64,000 bases of DNA from Circinella minor (Eukaryota > Mucoromycota > Mucoromycetes > Mucorales > Lichtheimiaceae), in the NCBI GenBank assembly GCA_016758965.1, contig JAEPRB010000007.1, positions 62,001 through 126,000 of the forward strand, in the 5' to 3' direction. Under the pieces are notes generated by a model. The model was not told where the DNA came from and did no database searches. It was given only the letters and a program-made list of their open reading frames with translations. Shown one piece after another: positions 48,886 through 59,117 of this stretch. The translations under genes were made by a program, and so were the position numbers. How positions within the stretch are numbered: position 1 is the first letter of the stretch; each line of letters opens with the position of its first letter.

Positions 48886-49860
48886 ATGAGCGTCGATCGG
48901 TTAGCAGAACTTTCACGCCCTGCCCCTGTTGCAGGTGGTGTTGATAGTCAAACACAACCAGCACCTGGTCGATACGAGATGCGACCTCTCTTGTCTTCCC
49001 AGTCTGACCCTTCTTCTATGGATGGCTTCCTCAATGAAATTTCTCACATTCAAGAAACCATCCGAGGTATCAATGAAAACATTTCTCGTGTTGAATCTTT
49101 ACAATCCAGTATGCTTCAAGCTGCCGATGCTCGTGAAGAAGCCCGTATTCGTTCTCAACTCGATAGTATGACTTCAGAAACACAACAATTCATGACTCAT
49201 GTGAAACAAAAGATTAAGGAAATTGAACCTACACCAAGACATTCAGACTTGGCTATTCGAAAAAACCAATTCTCTAATGTAACCAAATCATTTATGGATA
49301 CTATTCAACGTCATCGTCAAGTAGCACTTGATTTCCAAAAGGCAGAATCTCGACAATATGAACGCCAAATTCGTATTGCTAACCCCAATGCTACACCTGA
49401 TGAAATTGATCAAGCTATTTCTCAAGCTGAACAAGGTAGACCTGCTGTATTTGCACAACAATTGATGCAATCCATGACAAATGAACAACGTCGTTATGAT
49501 GGTCAACAAACATTAGATGCTGTCAAAGAACGTCATGAAGATATTCGACGATTGGCTAAATCAGTTGAAGAGTTATCATCCTTGTTTGAAGAAATGCAAT
49601 TTTTATTGGAAAATCAAGCTAAAGTATTGGCACAAATTGAAGAAAGTTCATATCAAGTGGTGGGTGATATGGAAAAAGGTACTCAAGAAGTCGGTAAGGC
49701 AGTACATTATGCTAAAATGACAAGAAAGAAGAAATGGATTTGTTTTGGTATTTTTGCAGTCATTGTTATTATTATTGTTATTGTATTAGCCGTACACTTT
49801 GCTCCATCGGGTGGTAGTGGTGGAGGTGGTGATCAAAGTGGTGGTGAACAACAACAGTAA
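48886..49860 (+). CDS. Plasma-membrane syntaxin (Sso1-like Qa-SNARE), 324 aa
   Basis: Target-membrane SNARE for exocytic vesicle fusion, working with Sec9 and Snc homologues (family knowledge). Single exon. Habc three-helix region about 45-175 (FLNEISHIQETIRGINENIS…, RHRQVALDFQKAESRQYERQ), linker, SNARE motif about 220-280 with the zero-layer Gln in FLLENQAKVLAQIEESSYQ, basic juxtamembrane RKKKW, one tail-anchor helix 284-303 (WICFGIFAVIVIIIVIVLAV). Unusually, about 20 Gly/Ser/Gln-rich residues follow the membrane helix, whereas most syntaxins end within a few residues. The plus-strand gene is co-oriented with the J-domain gene. Confidence 0.94.
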   Translation: MSVDRLAELSRPAPVAGGVDSQTQPAPGRYEMRPLLSSQSDPSSMDGFLNEISHIQETIRGINENISRVESLQSSMLQAADAREEARIRSQLDSMTSETQQFMTHVKQKIKEIEPTPRHSDLAIRKNQFSNVTKSFMDTIQRHRQVALDFQKAESRQYERQIRIANPNATPDEIDQAISQAEQGRPAVFAQQLMQSMTNEQRRYDGQQTLDAVKERHEDIRRLAKSVEELSSLFEEMQFLLENQAKVLAQIEESSYQVVGDMEKGTQEVGKAVHYAKMTRKKKWICFGIFAVIVIIIVIVLAVHFAPSGGSGGGGDQSGGEQQQ

Positions 49861-50814
49861 AAAAAAAAAAAAAAGAATAACAAAAAAAGTAATATTTTTT
49901 ATAAATTTGTATATCCAATGTCTCTTCTTCCTCCTCTTCCTCCTCCTCCTCCCCCCCTTCTTTTTGTTTTCTCCTTCTCTCTTTTATTCTTTCTCATTCA
50001 CTTCTTTTCTACGCTTTTTTTTTTTGAAAGAGACCTCCTTCTTTATTTATAACACTATTTCATTCTCTCTTTGTTTAACTTACTTATATAACTTACCTTA
50101 TTTTTCTTCTTTCCGTTTACGCGCACACATAACATCGTGTGTGGGTTGTAAAAAAAAAATAACTCTACTTATCGCTTTTACTTTATTTTCTTTCTGTAAT
50201 GATGTTTTTTTTTTCCTAACTAAAATATATTAAACCTTTTTTTTTTTTAACTAAATATTTATCAATATTATAGTAACAAACTTTTATATGTGCTTTTAGA
50301 AACATAGTAAACAAAATGTTATATTAAACCTTTTTCTTTCCGAAAATGTAAAGGAAAATCATAAAAAAAAAAATTAAAGTTTCGCAGTATAGTTTGACAT
50401 TATTATTATTATTATTATTGTGCGTGTGTATGCATATTACTGCATTATTGAAATTATTTAAACCTACATTTTAATATTTTTCATATCAACTAACAACGAA
50501 TCTTTAATATTAATAACAACAGTGGTATCATCGGCATTTATTTTAATGATATTTATACAGTTAAGAACGGTAAATTTTGTCACTTTGAGAAAATTGAATG
50601 TCTGTAACCAAAAAATAAATGTCACTTTCCAAAAATATTAATACTAAGCTAAAAATGATTGTTCCTTTATATCTAGAAATTTTGTCCTTTTGAAATAAGA
50701 GAAATGTCACAATAAGTTGAATCAAATTGACCTAAAAATGATATGTGTTGTTGACTTCAAAACGTTTAGAATGAAGTTTTATTATAACATTGAATGATGT
50801 GTCGTTTAGAATGA
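49861..50814. other. Intergenic, syntaxin 3' flank
   Basis: Poly-A right after the stop, CT-rich and AT-rich sequence, and a (TTA)n run about 50398-50420. No gene supported. Confidence 0.45.
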
Positions 50815-52117
50815 CTGGCAAAGTTTTATAGAATTTCAGCAGGAGGTATGGCATTACATCCCTCAGCAATTCTATCAGACATTTTTTCTTCATTCAATAG
50901 TTTGTGGCGTTTCAATTTTCCTTTTAAGATTGCCTAAAACTGTTCAATTGGGTTTAATTCAAGCGAATATGGAGGCAGATACATCAGCTTATAGTCACGA
51001 CTTTTGATTTTTCTCATCATCGGTTTTGATTTGTGTATAGTACAGTTATCCATCACCAAATAATTCCATTTTAGATTTTCATTAAAATCCATGATATCAA
51101 GCAGAACATTCATGAATTTGATAAAGTGCGCAGTTGTCGTACCTTTTGATATCGATTCTTAACTATCTTGCGCATTGCTCTCATTATTATCATCAACATA
51201 CTCTGTAGCTGGTTCTTCTATAATAAATCCATCTACGTACAGTATGTTTTTTGCCCTTTGCTACTTTTCTTTTCTTGCTTGTAGATGCCTTGTTACTTTG
51301 AAGCTTCTCTTTTTTTGGTGGTGGCTTCTTTATCGCTACATGGAATGACACTAGCTCCAATGATCGTATGAGATGGCGTCTTTGTTTTAGTTGTCTTCAC
51401 TATGACAGGTGTTCCAGTATTTGCTCTGATTCAATTATTTCTCAAATTTATATGAAATCCAGCTTCGTCGATAAAGACAGAGTTTTATGTAAAGTATACA
51501 TCAGAGTCTTTCCATTTCATAAACCATTCATATCTCCTTTCTAAGTTATCAGTAGAGTTTCTAGCTTCGGGGTTCGAATGTAGGTTTTTTAATCGCCACA
51601 AGCATGATTAAGCTGCGTTTTGCAAATAGAAAAGCCCATAAATCCTTTAGATAGCTCACCGATAATATCTTCAGAATAAAGCTGAGGATCTTTATCAAGT
51701 AGTTCTCGAATATATGTTTCGTGTTCATTTGTGAAAGAGCTTGGACAGCCAACATTATTTTTTGAAACTTTGTATGGCACTTCATTTGTTTGTTCCTGAT
51801 AACATTTCCACCATCTCCGGGCAGTGCGAGACTCAACGCCAAGCTCTTTTGCAAATCGAACTATCCTTCCTCTTTCTTCAGCACTTTCTAACATTCGATT
51901 TATAAACACTTTTTTTGTATTTATTACTATAATCATTATACATAGTCTGCTTCAATTTTGGTTTCGTGACAGCTTTTGGCTCTACTAATATATCATCGCT
52001 TTTCTTAACATTTCTTTTCTCGATAGATTTGTGAGCTTCTAAATATGAGCTCTGTGTGGCTATTTTAGTTTCCAGGACAACGTTAGGGTCTGTGATTTGC
52101 GTTAGAACATCCTCCAT
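50815..52117 (-). pseudogene. IS630/Tc1-like transposase, decayed copy 1
   Basis: Minus-strand remnant of a DDE transposase. The N-terminal helix-turn-helix is visible in GRIVRFAKELGVESRTARRW (about 51880-51820), then PSSFTNEHETYIRELLDKDP. After frame changes, the first catalytic Asp appears in SVFIDEAGFHIN (about 51480), the second in YLVMDNCTIHKSKPM (about 51060-51020) and the Glu in PYSLELNPIEQF (about 50970-50935). A lysine-rich insert lies between the first two. Several stops and frame shifts make it non-functional. It retains all three catalytic residues, unlike copy 2. Confidence 0.78.
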
Positions 52118-52385
52118 AGGGTCAAAAACTTTTATCCCTAGATCGTTGTAAACATTCTCCCGCCCATCTTCATAAAAAAAAAAGTATTATTTAGTCAATT
52201 TTTAACTTATTAGAGACGGTATTGGCTAACAGAAACTTTTAAATTACTTAAAGAGCAGTCATACTATGATAAGATGACAGTGATCAGATGAGAGGATAAA
52301 ACCTGGTCTAGGAACCTAGATTTGTGGAAGTGATACAAGTGCACTAGTGTCAAAATAATATAAAATTCTATCCTTGCTTAATCTC

Positions 52386-53844
52386 GGGTACCTTTAATTT
52401 TGCAGTACTGCAAATGCAGTACTTTTTTGCAGTAGTAGTCGGACAACACTGGAAAATATCCGCACAACTGACCGGATTTACCGAACATTACTAACTATAA
52501 AAGGTGCTTTGCGGTACTGCTTGCGGTAAGTTTGCAGTAGTTTGCAGTATTAAATCATTTTTGCAGTACTATTCTTGCGGTACTGGTTTACATGTGCTAA
52601 AGAAAAAAATAATTTCTATCGACTGTTTCTCGTCATTTTCGATCATTATATTTGAACCCTTTTTTTGGCCAGCAATAATAACTATATTGAGTGTTTCTTT
52701 GCTATCGCCTTGGTTTAAAATAGCTTGATTTTAAATAGTACATTATATATATTATTTTGTTGTTCCCAATTTGTTTTAAAACATATTTTTAAATTAATCT
52801 TTTGATACATTTTAATTCACAAGTTATTAGTTCTAGAGTCACTATATTATTGCCTTAAATACATATATGGAGCAGTATGCAGTACAATACTGACATTACT
52901 AATATCATTATTAATTAAATAAAGAATTATGTTGCTATATATGATGAAAAAGAATCTCAATATATAAAGTTGCATAAAACAAAAGAAGCGCCAAAAAAAA
53001 AAATCAAAGTCTTAAAGCAAAACCTTTCTTTTTACTGGATTCAATCATTTAACTATTCAATAAGGCAATGAATTATGCAAACGCTCTACCTATTAAGCCA
53101 TTTGAACCTTTGACTTTAATTAATTATATCAGATCATTGACACCGGACTTCTTTTCTCATGTTTCTCCTTTTGTTGTTTAATAACATTTCCTCTTTAATA
53201 AATGGAATTCTAAAAACATAAGAAGAAAACAAACTTTTTGCTTAATAAAATACTTTGTCTACATATAATATAAAAGTACATAGTAGATGTATTCAATTAT
53301 ATCTATATTTGTGTGTATGTTTTCTAGAAGCTAATTAATTTGATAATAATAAGAGCCTTAAAGCTGGTGAGCATATCACAATAGTATAAAAAAAAAGGCG
53401 GGGTTACTTCTAAAAATTTTAGTGGTTATGTGTCACTTTCTTTTTTTAGTATATCGCTGAATAGTATTTTTGGCAAAAAAGTAACTTCATAATATGCTGA
53501 ACTGATAAAGGTCAAAATTCAAGATAAATATTAAATATTAAGTTCTTGATTTATTAAATGTATATTATTCATAAATTTATGATTCCATAACTATTTAAAA
53601 AAATACTGCAATCATACTATACAAAAACAAGTGTAATATATAATTTTATAGAAATCATTACTGCAAACAACTACTGCAAAGTACTGCAAAGTACTGCAAA
53701 CTACCGCAAGCAGTACTGCAAAGCGCCTTTTATAGTTAGTAATGTTCGGTAAATCCGGTCAGTTGTGCGGATATTTTCCAGTGTTGTCCGACTACTACTG
53801 CAAAAAAGTACTGCATTTGCAGTACTGCAAAATTACCCAAGTCC
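52386..53844. mobile_element. 1.46-kb element with long inverted ends and 9-bp target duplication (MULE-like)
   Basis: About 135-165 bp at the left end (52397-52560) recur almost identically, inverted, at the right end (about 53660-53834). Both arms contain GCAGTACTGCAAATGCAGTA, GTAGTAGTCGGACAACACTG and ACTATAAAAGGYGCTTTGC. The 9-mer CTTAATCTC flanks both sides (52377-52385, 53845-53853). Nine-bp duplications with long inverted repeats are the Mutator pattern; hAT (8 bp) is the alternative. The interior has no transposase, so it is non-autonomous. It lies between the two IS630-like copies. Confidence 0.8.
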
Positions 53845-54138
53845 CTTAATCTCTCGACTATAATTAAAACTCTCAAAACGCAAAGGAGGAGTTATAACTA
53901 ATCACTCGAATAAGAACGGGGAAGAGACGACCCCGAAATACAACAGGTCATACAAAGTCTTGAAAGTAATTTTACCTTAGATCTCACCGTGATCTGAGAC
54001 CCAGCTTAATCACGAGAAACCTTCGTTATTTGACTAATAGAAAATTTTAATTTGGTTTTTAAAGATATAATTTGTCGGTTTCATTGTATGATTGCCATGT
54101 GCGTATAATTGAAATGTTTATTAAAGTAAGCCGTTTTA

Positions 54139-54900
54139 TTAGGAGTTTGTCTTGTTATAGCAGTTGATTATTTGGCGTTTGGAGTTTCTATAGAATTCCT
54201 GGAGATCGCTGAAGCATACATTATTACATGCTTCAGCAATTCTTTGTGATAGATTCTCTTCAATCATCAACCTGATGTGGCGCTTCATTTTTCCTTTGAA
54301 AAGAGCGCAAAACTGCTCAATTGCGTTTAGCTCTGGCGAGTAAGGAAATAAAAACATTACTCTATAACCTCTATTCTCAATTTTTCTTATCATTGGATGA
54401 GACTTATGAATAGTATAGTTATTATTCATTACAAGATCACTACCCATATGACTCTCATCCATGTCCACGATATCCAGAAGCTCATTCATAAATTGCACAA
54501 AATGGGCAGTAGTTGTATCCTTTGCTCCTAGCTTGTTGTTTTCGACAAGGGTCCTCTCCTCAACATCAATGTACTCTATGGTAGACTCTTTGCTCTTTGC
54601 CTTCTTCCAGCTTTTTTTTTTTTTTGGTTTAGTCATCTTCGATGTTTGCGTTTTTAGGCCTCTTTGCTTTTTAGGTGGTGGCTTTTTCATAAAGACATAG
54701 ATAACACTACTACAGTGTATAGCACCGATAATGGGGTGGGAGGGAGAACGAGTCTTTTCAATCTCTACTTGGTAGATGTTCCTACAACCGACCTAGCCCA
54801 ATTGTTTTTCACGTTGATGTTAAATCCAGCCTCATCAATAAAGACGCAGTTCTTAGTATAATCCAGATCTGAGTCTTTCCACTTCATGAACCACTCGTAA
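54139..54900 (-). pseudogene. IS630/Tc1-like transposase, decayed copy 2
   Basis: Upstream part (54900-54700) reads WFMKWKDSDLDYTKNCVFID then EAGFNIN.KNNWARS. It is followed by a 183-codon open frame (54690-54139) with a lysine-rich insert, MGSDLVMNNNYTIHKSHPMI, and the end block PYSPELNAIEQFCALFKGKM and KRHIRL. The second catalytic position, normally VMDN, is VMNN here (Asp to Asn). The upstream part is out of frame, and the DNA-binding domain is not found beyond 54900. Related to copy 1 in the same orientation, but at the DNA level clearly diverged. Confidence 0.78.
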
Positions 54901-55323
54901 TAACCTTTTATATATAAATGTTATAAGTAACGTCTTTTCTAATAATAACCTGTTCAGTTCCTATACAAGTTAGCTACTCTCATACAGGTAATTACTACAA
55001 ACGGATGATCGTTCTTATGTTTCACCTTTTATTTGTTTATATCAATTAATTACAATTAGCGTTCTGCTTACTGTTATATAACTAATTGAATAGTAGTATT
55101 AACTTTTATAAAATTGATTTTAATACTGGACAATTCATTATATGAAATTTTCTTGTTTCTTTTATTATAGTGAACATTCATTACTTTTATAAATGTGAAC
55201 TATTCTCAAATACAACAAATTCCATTAAAACCAACAGTACAGAAGAATCAGGTAAGTAAAAGTCCGAAAACAATAAGCCTTTTTTTATTATAAGTCATAT
55301 GTAGAAGATCGGAAAAAAAACTA

Positions 55324-56535
55324 TTGCTCAAAAGGCAAGGCACAAGTTCTACCTTTGTTCTTGCTGCTATCAATGAGATTGTAGAAACATGGATGTGTAG
55401 GACGAGAGTTGCTAATCATTACATCAATTTCCAAAGCAGGTACGGATTTGGCACAATCGCCAAAATGATTCGGATACTTGAGCCAAAGATCGAAGATTTT
55501 TCAAGGATATAAATGATGAGAGTTCTTCCAATGAACGCGGGAATAATACTTTTGCGATTTCATACATGGTGTAGACGCCATCGTGACGTAATCGCATCAA
55601 ATAGAAGGTAATGGTAAATCCATGAATCTGAAAAGCTAAACATGCATTCCCATGGTGGGTATTGATGGCTTCTTTGCAAAAGATTCCTAAGCGCAGAAGA
55701 TCATGGCATAGATCATTGTTGTTTGTAGTGGGCTGTACCACTTTTGCTTCACCAAAGCCCAGCCTTGGCTCATACGAGAGTTGGATGAGTTTTGTCAGGG
55801 TTGCATCTGGTCTTTTATCACCACTGTCATCTGATTCGATATTGGTCCATCATAATAAAACACGCTTTTCAGGACTGGATAAAATGCATGACAAGATTGG
55901 ATGAAAATATAGGTGGTTGTTGATTAATATTCGCTAATCGATTGTTTGTTCTTTATAGCTTGTAATGGTAACTCGCCCATCGCTTTGGTAATACCACAGA
56001 TCACGCAAGCTGTGTGTTTATCTACATGTCCACAAAGCTGTAATAATTATACATTGGCTTCATCATTATCTAGTTGATGCATCTGTACTGAATTGATAAT
56101 AATCTGAAATACTTTTCTGTAGATAATGTCGCCAGTATCAAGTTTCAGTTTCAATTATTCATGTACAAGATTTTCGGTCAGAGCATCCAAGATTTCTTTA
56201 GTGAAAACATCAATCATGAGTTGACTATGCTATTGAGGTGCTAAGAGCAATACATGAGATAAAGCGAGTGCTTCATGAATCAATGTTTCTATATGAAGCA
56301 AAGCAGATGCTGTCATGTCAATTACCTTTTGTTAAAATATTATGAATAATGTCGAGATGTTTGTGCCTTTGAACATCCAACTAGCTAAAGCATTTGCATG
56401 AGAAAGCAGTGTTGATGATGTCTGATGTCCAGGTAGATCTAGGAGATCAGTGTCATTATGTCTTGTCATATCTACAGAAGCCAACAAGTCATCGGTAGAA
56501 TTCTCATTATCAGTAGCAAACCATCAACTAGATAA
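55324..56535 (-). pseudogene. Broken PD-(D/E)XK-like hypothetical protein gene, copy 2
   Basis: Minus-strand text from about 56535 down is continuous in sense but broken by stops: TDDLLASVDMTRHNDTDLLD…, LSHANALASWMFKGTNISTL…, SALLHIETLIHEALALSHVL, LCGHVDKHTACVICGITKAM, WTNIESDDSGDKRPDATLTK, PRLGFGEAKVVQPTTNNNDL, then LRLGIFCKEAINTHHGNACL, AFQIHGFTITFYLMRLRHDG, VYTMYEIAKVLFPRSLEELS. RPD followed some 17 residues later by GEAK has the form of a PD-(D/E)XK nuclease core. I recall similar hypothetical proteins being numerous in Mucorales; no function is known to me. At least three in-frame stops. A 201-bp part of it is duplicated in inverted orientation just upstream (56522-56722). Confidence 0.55.
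55879..56079. repeat. Inverted duplication, left arm
   Basis: 201 bp that recur inverted at 56522-56722 with only a few mismatches and no indels. It covers the CGHVDKHTACVICG part of the broken PD-(D/E)XK-like gene. Spacer 442 bp. Confidence 0.9.
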
Positions 56536-56722
56536 TGATGAAGCCAATGTATAATTATTACAGCTTTGTGGACATGTAGATAAACACACAGCTTGCGTGA
56601 TCTGTGGTATTACCAAAGCGATGGGCGAGTTATCATTACAAGCTATAAAGAACAAACAATCAATTAGCGAATATTAATCAACAACCACCTATATTTTCAT
56701 CCAATCTTGTTATGCATTTTAT
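56522..56722. repeat. Inverted duplication, right arm
   Basis: Inverted partner of 55879-56079, equal length. A transcript crossing both arms would form a hairpin of about 200 bp. Confidence 0.9.
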
Positions 56723-59117
56723 GTTTAGACTATTGAGTAATGTAATGTGTCTGTCTGCTTAAATTTATAAATACATATTTAACCTACAAAAGAAGTAATA
56801 AAACTTATTAAAAGTCTTAGTGTAGAACACTTAACTTTATGATGACACAAAAAAATTATATATAAAAGTAATAACTGTTACATAAATCACCAAATAAAGA
56901 AGCGGATTTTGAAATTGAAAAATAAATTAGTAAGTGATTACAAGTGAAATACACCATATAAACCAAAAAAAAAAATGATTAGATTACACACATTCGTTTC
57001 CAAACCTTTTTTTTTTTTTTTTGAGAATTTCATAACCAAAAAGGTAGAAAGAGAATGATTCACTCCAAGTGAATGTTCCTACAACTATCAACTTTTTTTT
57101 TATTTACCACTTTCAAAAAATTAAAAAAAAAATTGACTAGTAAAACAAAACTATCAAACTGACACTATGCATATTATTTTATAAAAACTTGATTTAATAA
57201 ATTAATAAATTTAGACATACGTATCCTTATAAAAGGATTTTTTTTTTGAAATACAGCAACATATGCCGTCGTAAATAGTGTTTCATCAGTGTGAATGGCG
57301 GTAACTGATGTCGTGCCATCTATTTCAGTCACTGTAGAATTACCGATAGTTGTCATCTTGCGCTATCAGTGGATACCGCGATTAGATCTCAATACAATGT
57401 TAATGCTTGGTGACCAAGTAGATGTCGAAATCGATTATATTGAAAACTTTTATAATTTTAAGCTATACTATCAGAATATATAAAATATATCAGTGTTATT
57501 GTACGATCAAGAAAACATAGTAGTTTTGTACAGTATAGTCTCATCCAGGAGAAACTCATTTAAGAAAGTGATGAATTTATGCTAAGCATTGTTAGAAAAC
57601 TAAACGCGAAACTGGTTAAATTTGATGAGGTTCTCGGTATTACCGTTTGGTTATTCGATACTATCAATAATTATAATTTACAGACAGTTAGAATTCTCGG
57701 GTTATACTAGTGTATTCTAATTTTACGAGTGTTAGTTGCGCGTGTGTGTCTACCAGATTGTTGCAAAGAGAAAAAAGTTGCGTCAAAAAATAGAGTCCCT
57801 TTATAGATTTTAGAAACTAATTCAATCCCCGAATATACTTTTTAAAATCCAAGTTATTTGAAAACACTTCTTGAAGACCATGTGAGTTTGAAAGAAACGA
57901 CGAATGGCAAAGAAGTACGATTGTTGTTGTTTGGCAAGTATATCTATAGCAACTGACTGTTTCATAGTAACTCTGAAAATACAGCTCTTACATGCCCAAG
58001 TTTTTTTAAAAATATTTGTATTACTTTTTATTTCCCAAATCTTTAATTCTATGTCGCGCTGCTTGTTGTCATAATAACATTTGCTTCATTTTTTTTTAAA
58101 GATAATAGACAATAATTTAATAATTGGAAAAAGACAGCCTATAGAAAGACACATTTGGTTTTAAAAGGCGCACTATGGAATTTTTTTAACGTCAAATAAA
58201 TGGCTAGTGATAATAAAATGTTTGGACTAGAATTCTACTATATCATGTTTTGTGCGGTCAAAACTACAATACTATAATCAAAATTTCTCATCTATTAAAC
58301 AAAATATTTACTATAATATGTTTATATATAACGTGCATACTTTTTTAAATGATTTGTACTACGTACTTATAATTGTATATAGAATGAATTTGGATTTTTA
58401 CACATAATCACAATTTTTTTATTTGTTTTTTGTTTTTATTATATATAGTAAATAATATGTATACAAATTTATGTACATATAGAAATTATATATAAAAGGG
58501 AATAATAACATGCCTTTGAATTTGATCAATCAATATAAAGTAATAATAGAATAAACAATTAAAAAAAAAAAAAAAAGAACAATAAAGGCATGGAAAAATT
58601 ATAACGCTTAAAAAAATAAGGGGTGGGATAATGCAAAAGATTCGGGAATGGGGGATTGAAACCTATAATAATAACATGTGTTTGTGTGTCTAGGTTTTAA
58701 AAAGAATATTAAATATTATTTATGCAATCCATTATTTACATTATGTATGTATTATAACAAGTGCAGAAAAAACAAGGGGGTCTATCTGAAATCAGGGTTT
58801 GCATTTTTTATCGGTAAAATGGAAATTATAAGTATATTTGACACATTTATAACAGATGACGCTCAATGACAAAGTTATATTATTCCTCTATATATATATT
58901 GATATGATAATACTCATTTTTTTTTTCAATATTATTAATTCAATTGAAGGAGGTAAGGAATATATATTAATTGGTGAAAACATCACTTTTATTATTACAT
59001 ATTTTATTATTTAATGATTATATTCTGGGCCCATTCATGATTTCTTTATTTATTTTGACATACGTATAAAAATAATAACTTGCTATTATTATATTCTTTG
59101 TATTATTATTACTATAA
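56723..59117. other. Long intergenic region
   Basis: About 2.4 kb, very AT-rich with homopolymer runs. Short open frames at 57174-57483 and 58678-58869 lack any recognisable feature. No RNA gene seen. Confidence 0.5.

Noticed and set aside
53040..53115. tRNA-like sequence on the minus strand (GCTTAATAGGTAGAGC and GATTGAATCC resemble A and B boxes).
   Set aside because: The D arm pairs, but acceptor, anticodon and T stems do not close. At most a tRNA-derived relic inside the 52-kb element.
57174..57483. Overlapping open frames on both strands near 57.3 kb.
   Set aside because: No family resemblance, no splice or start context; treated as chance.
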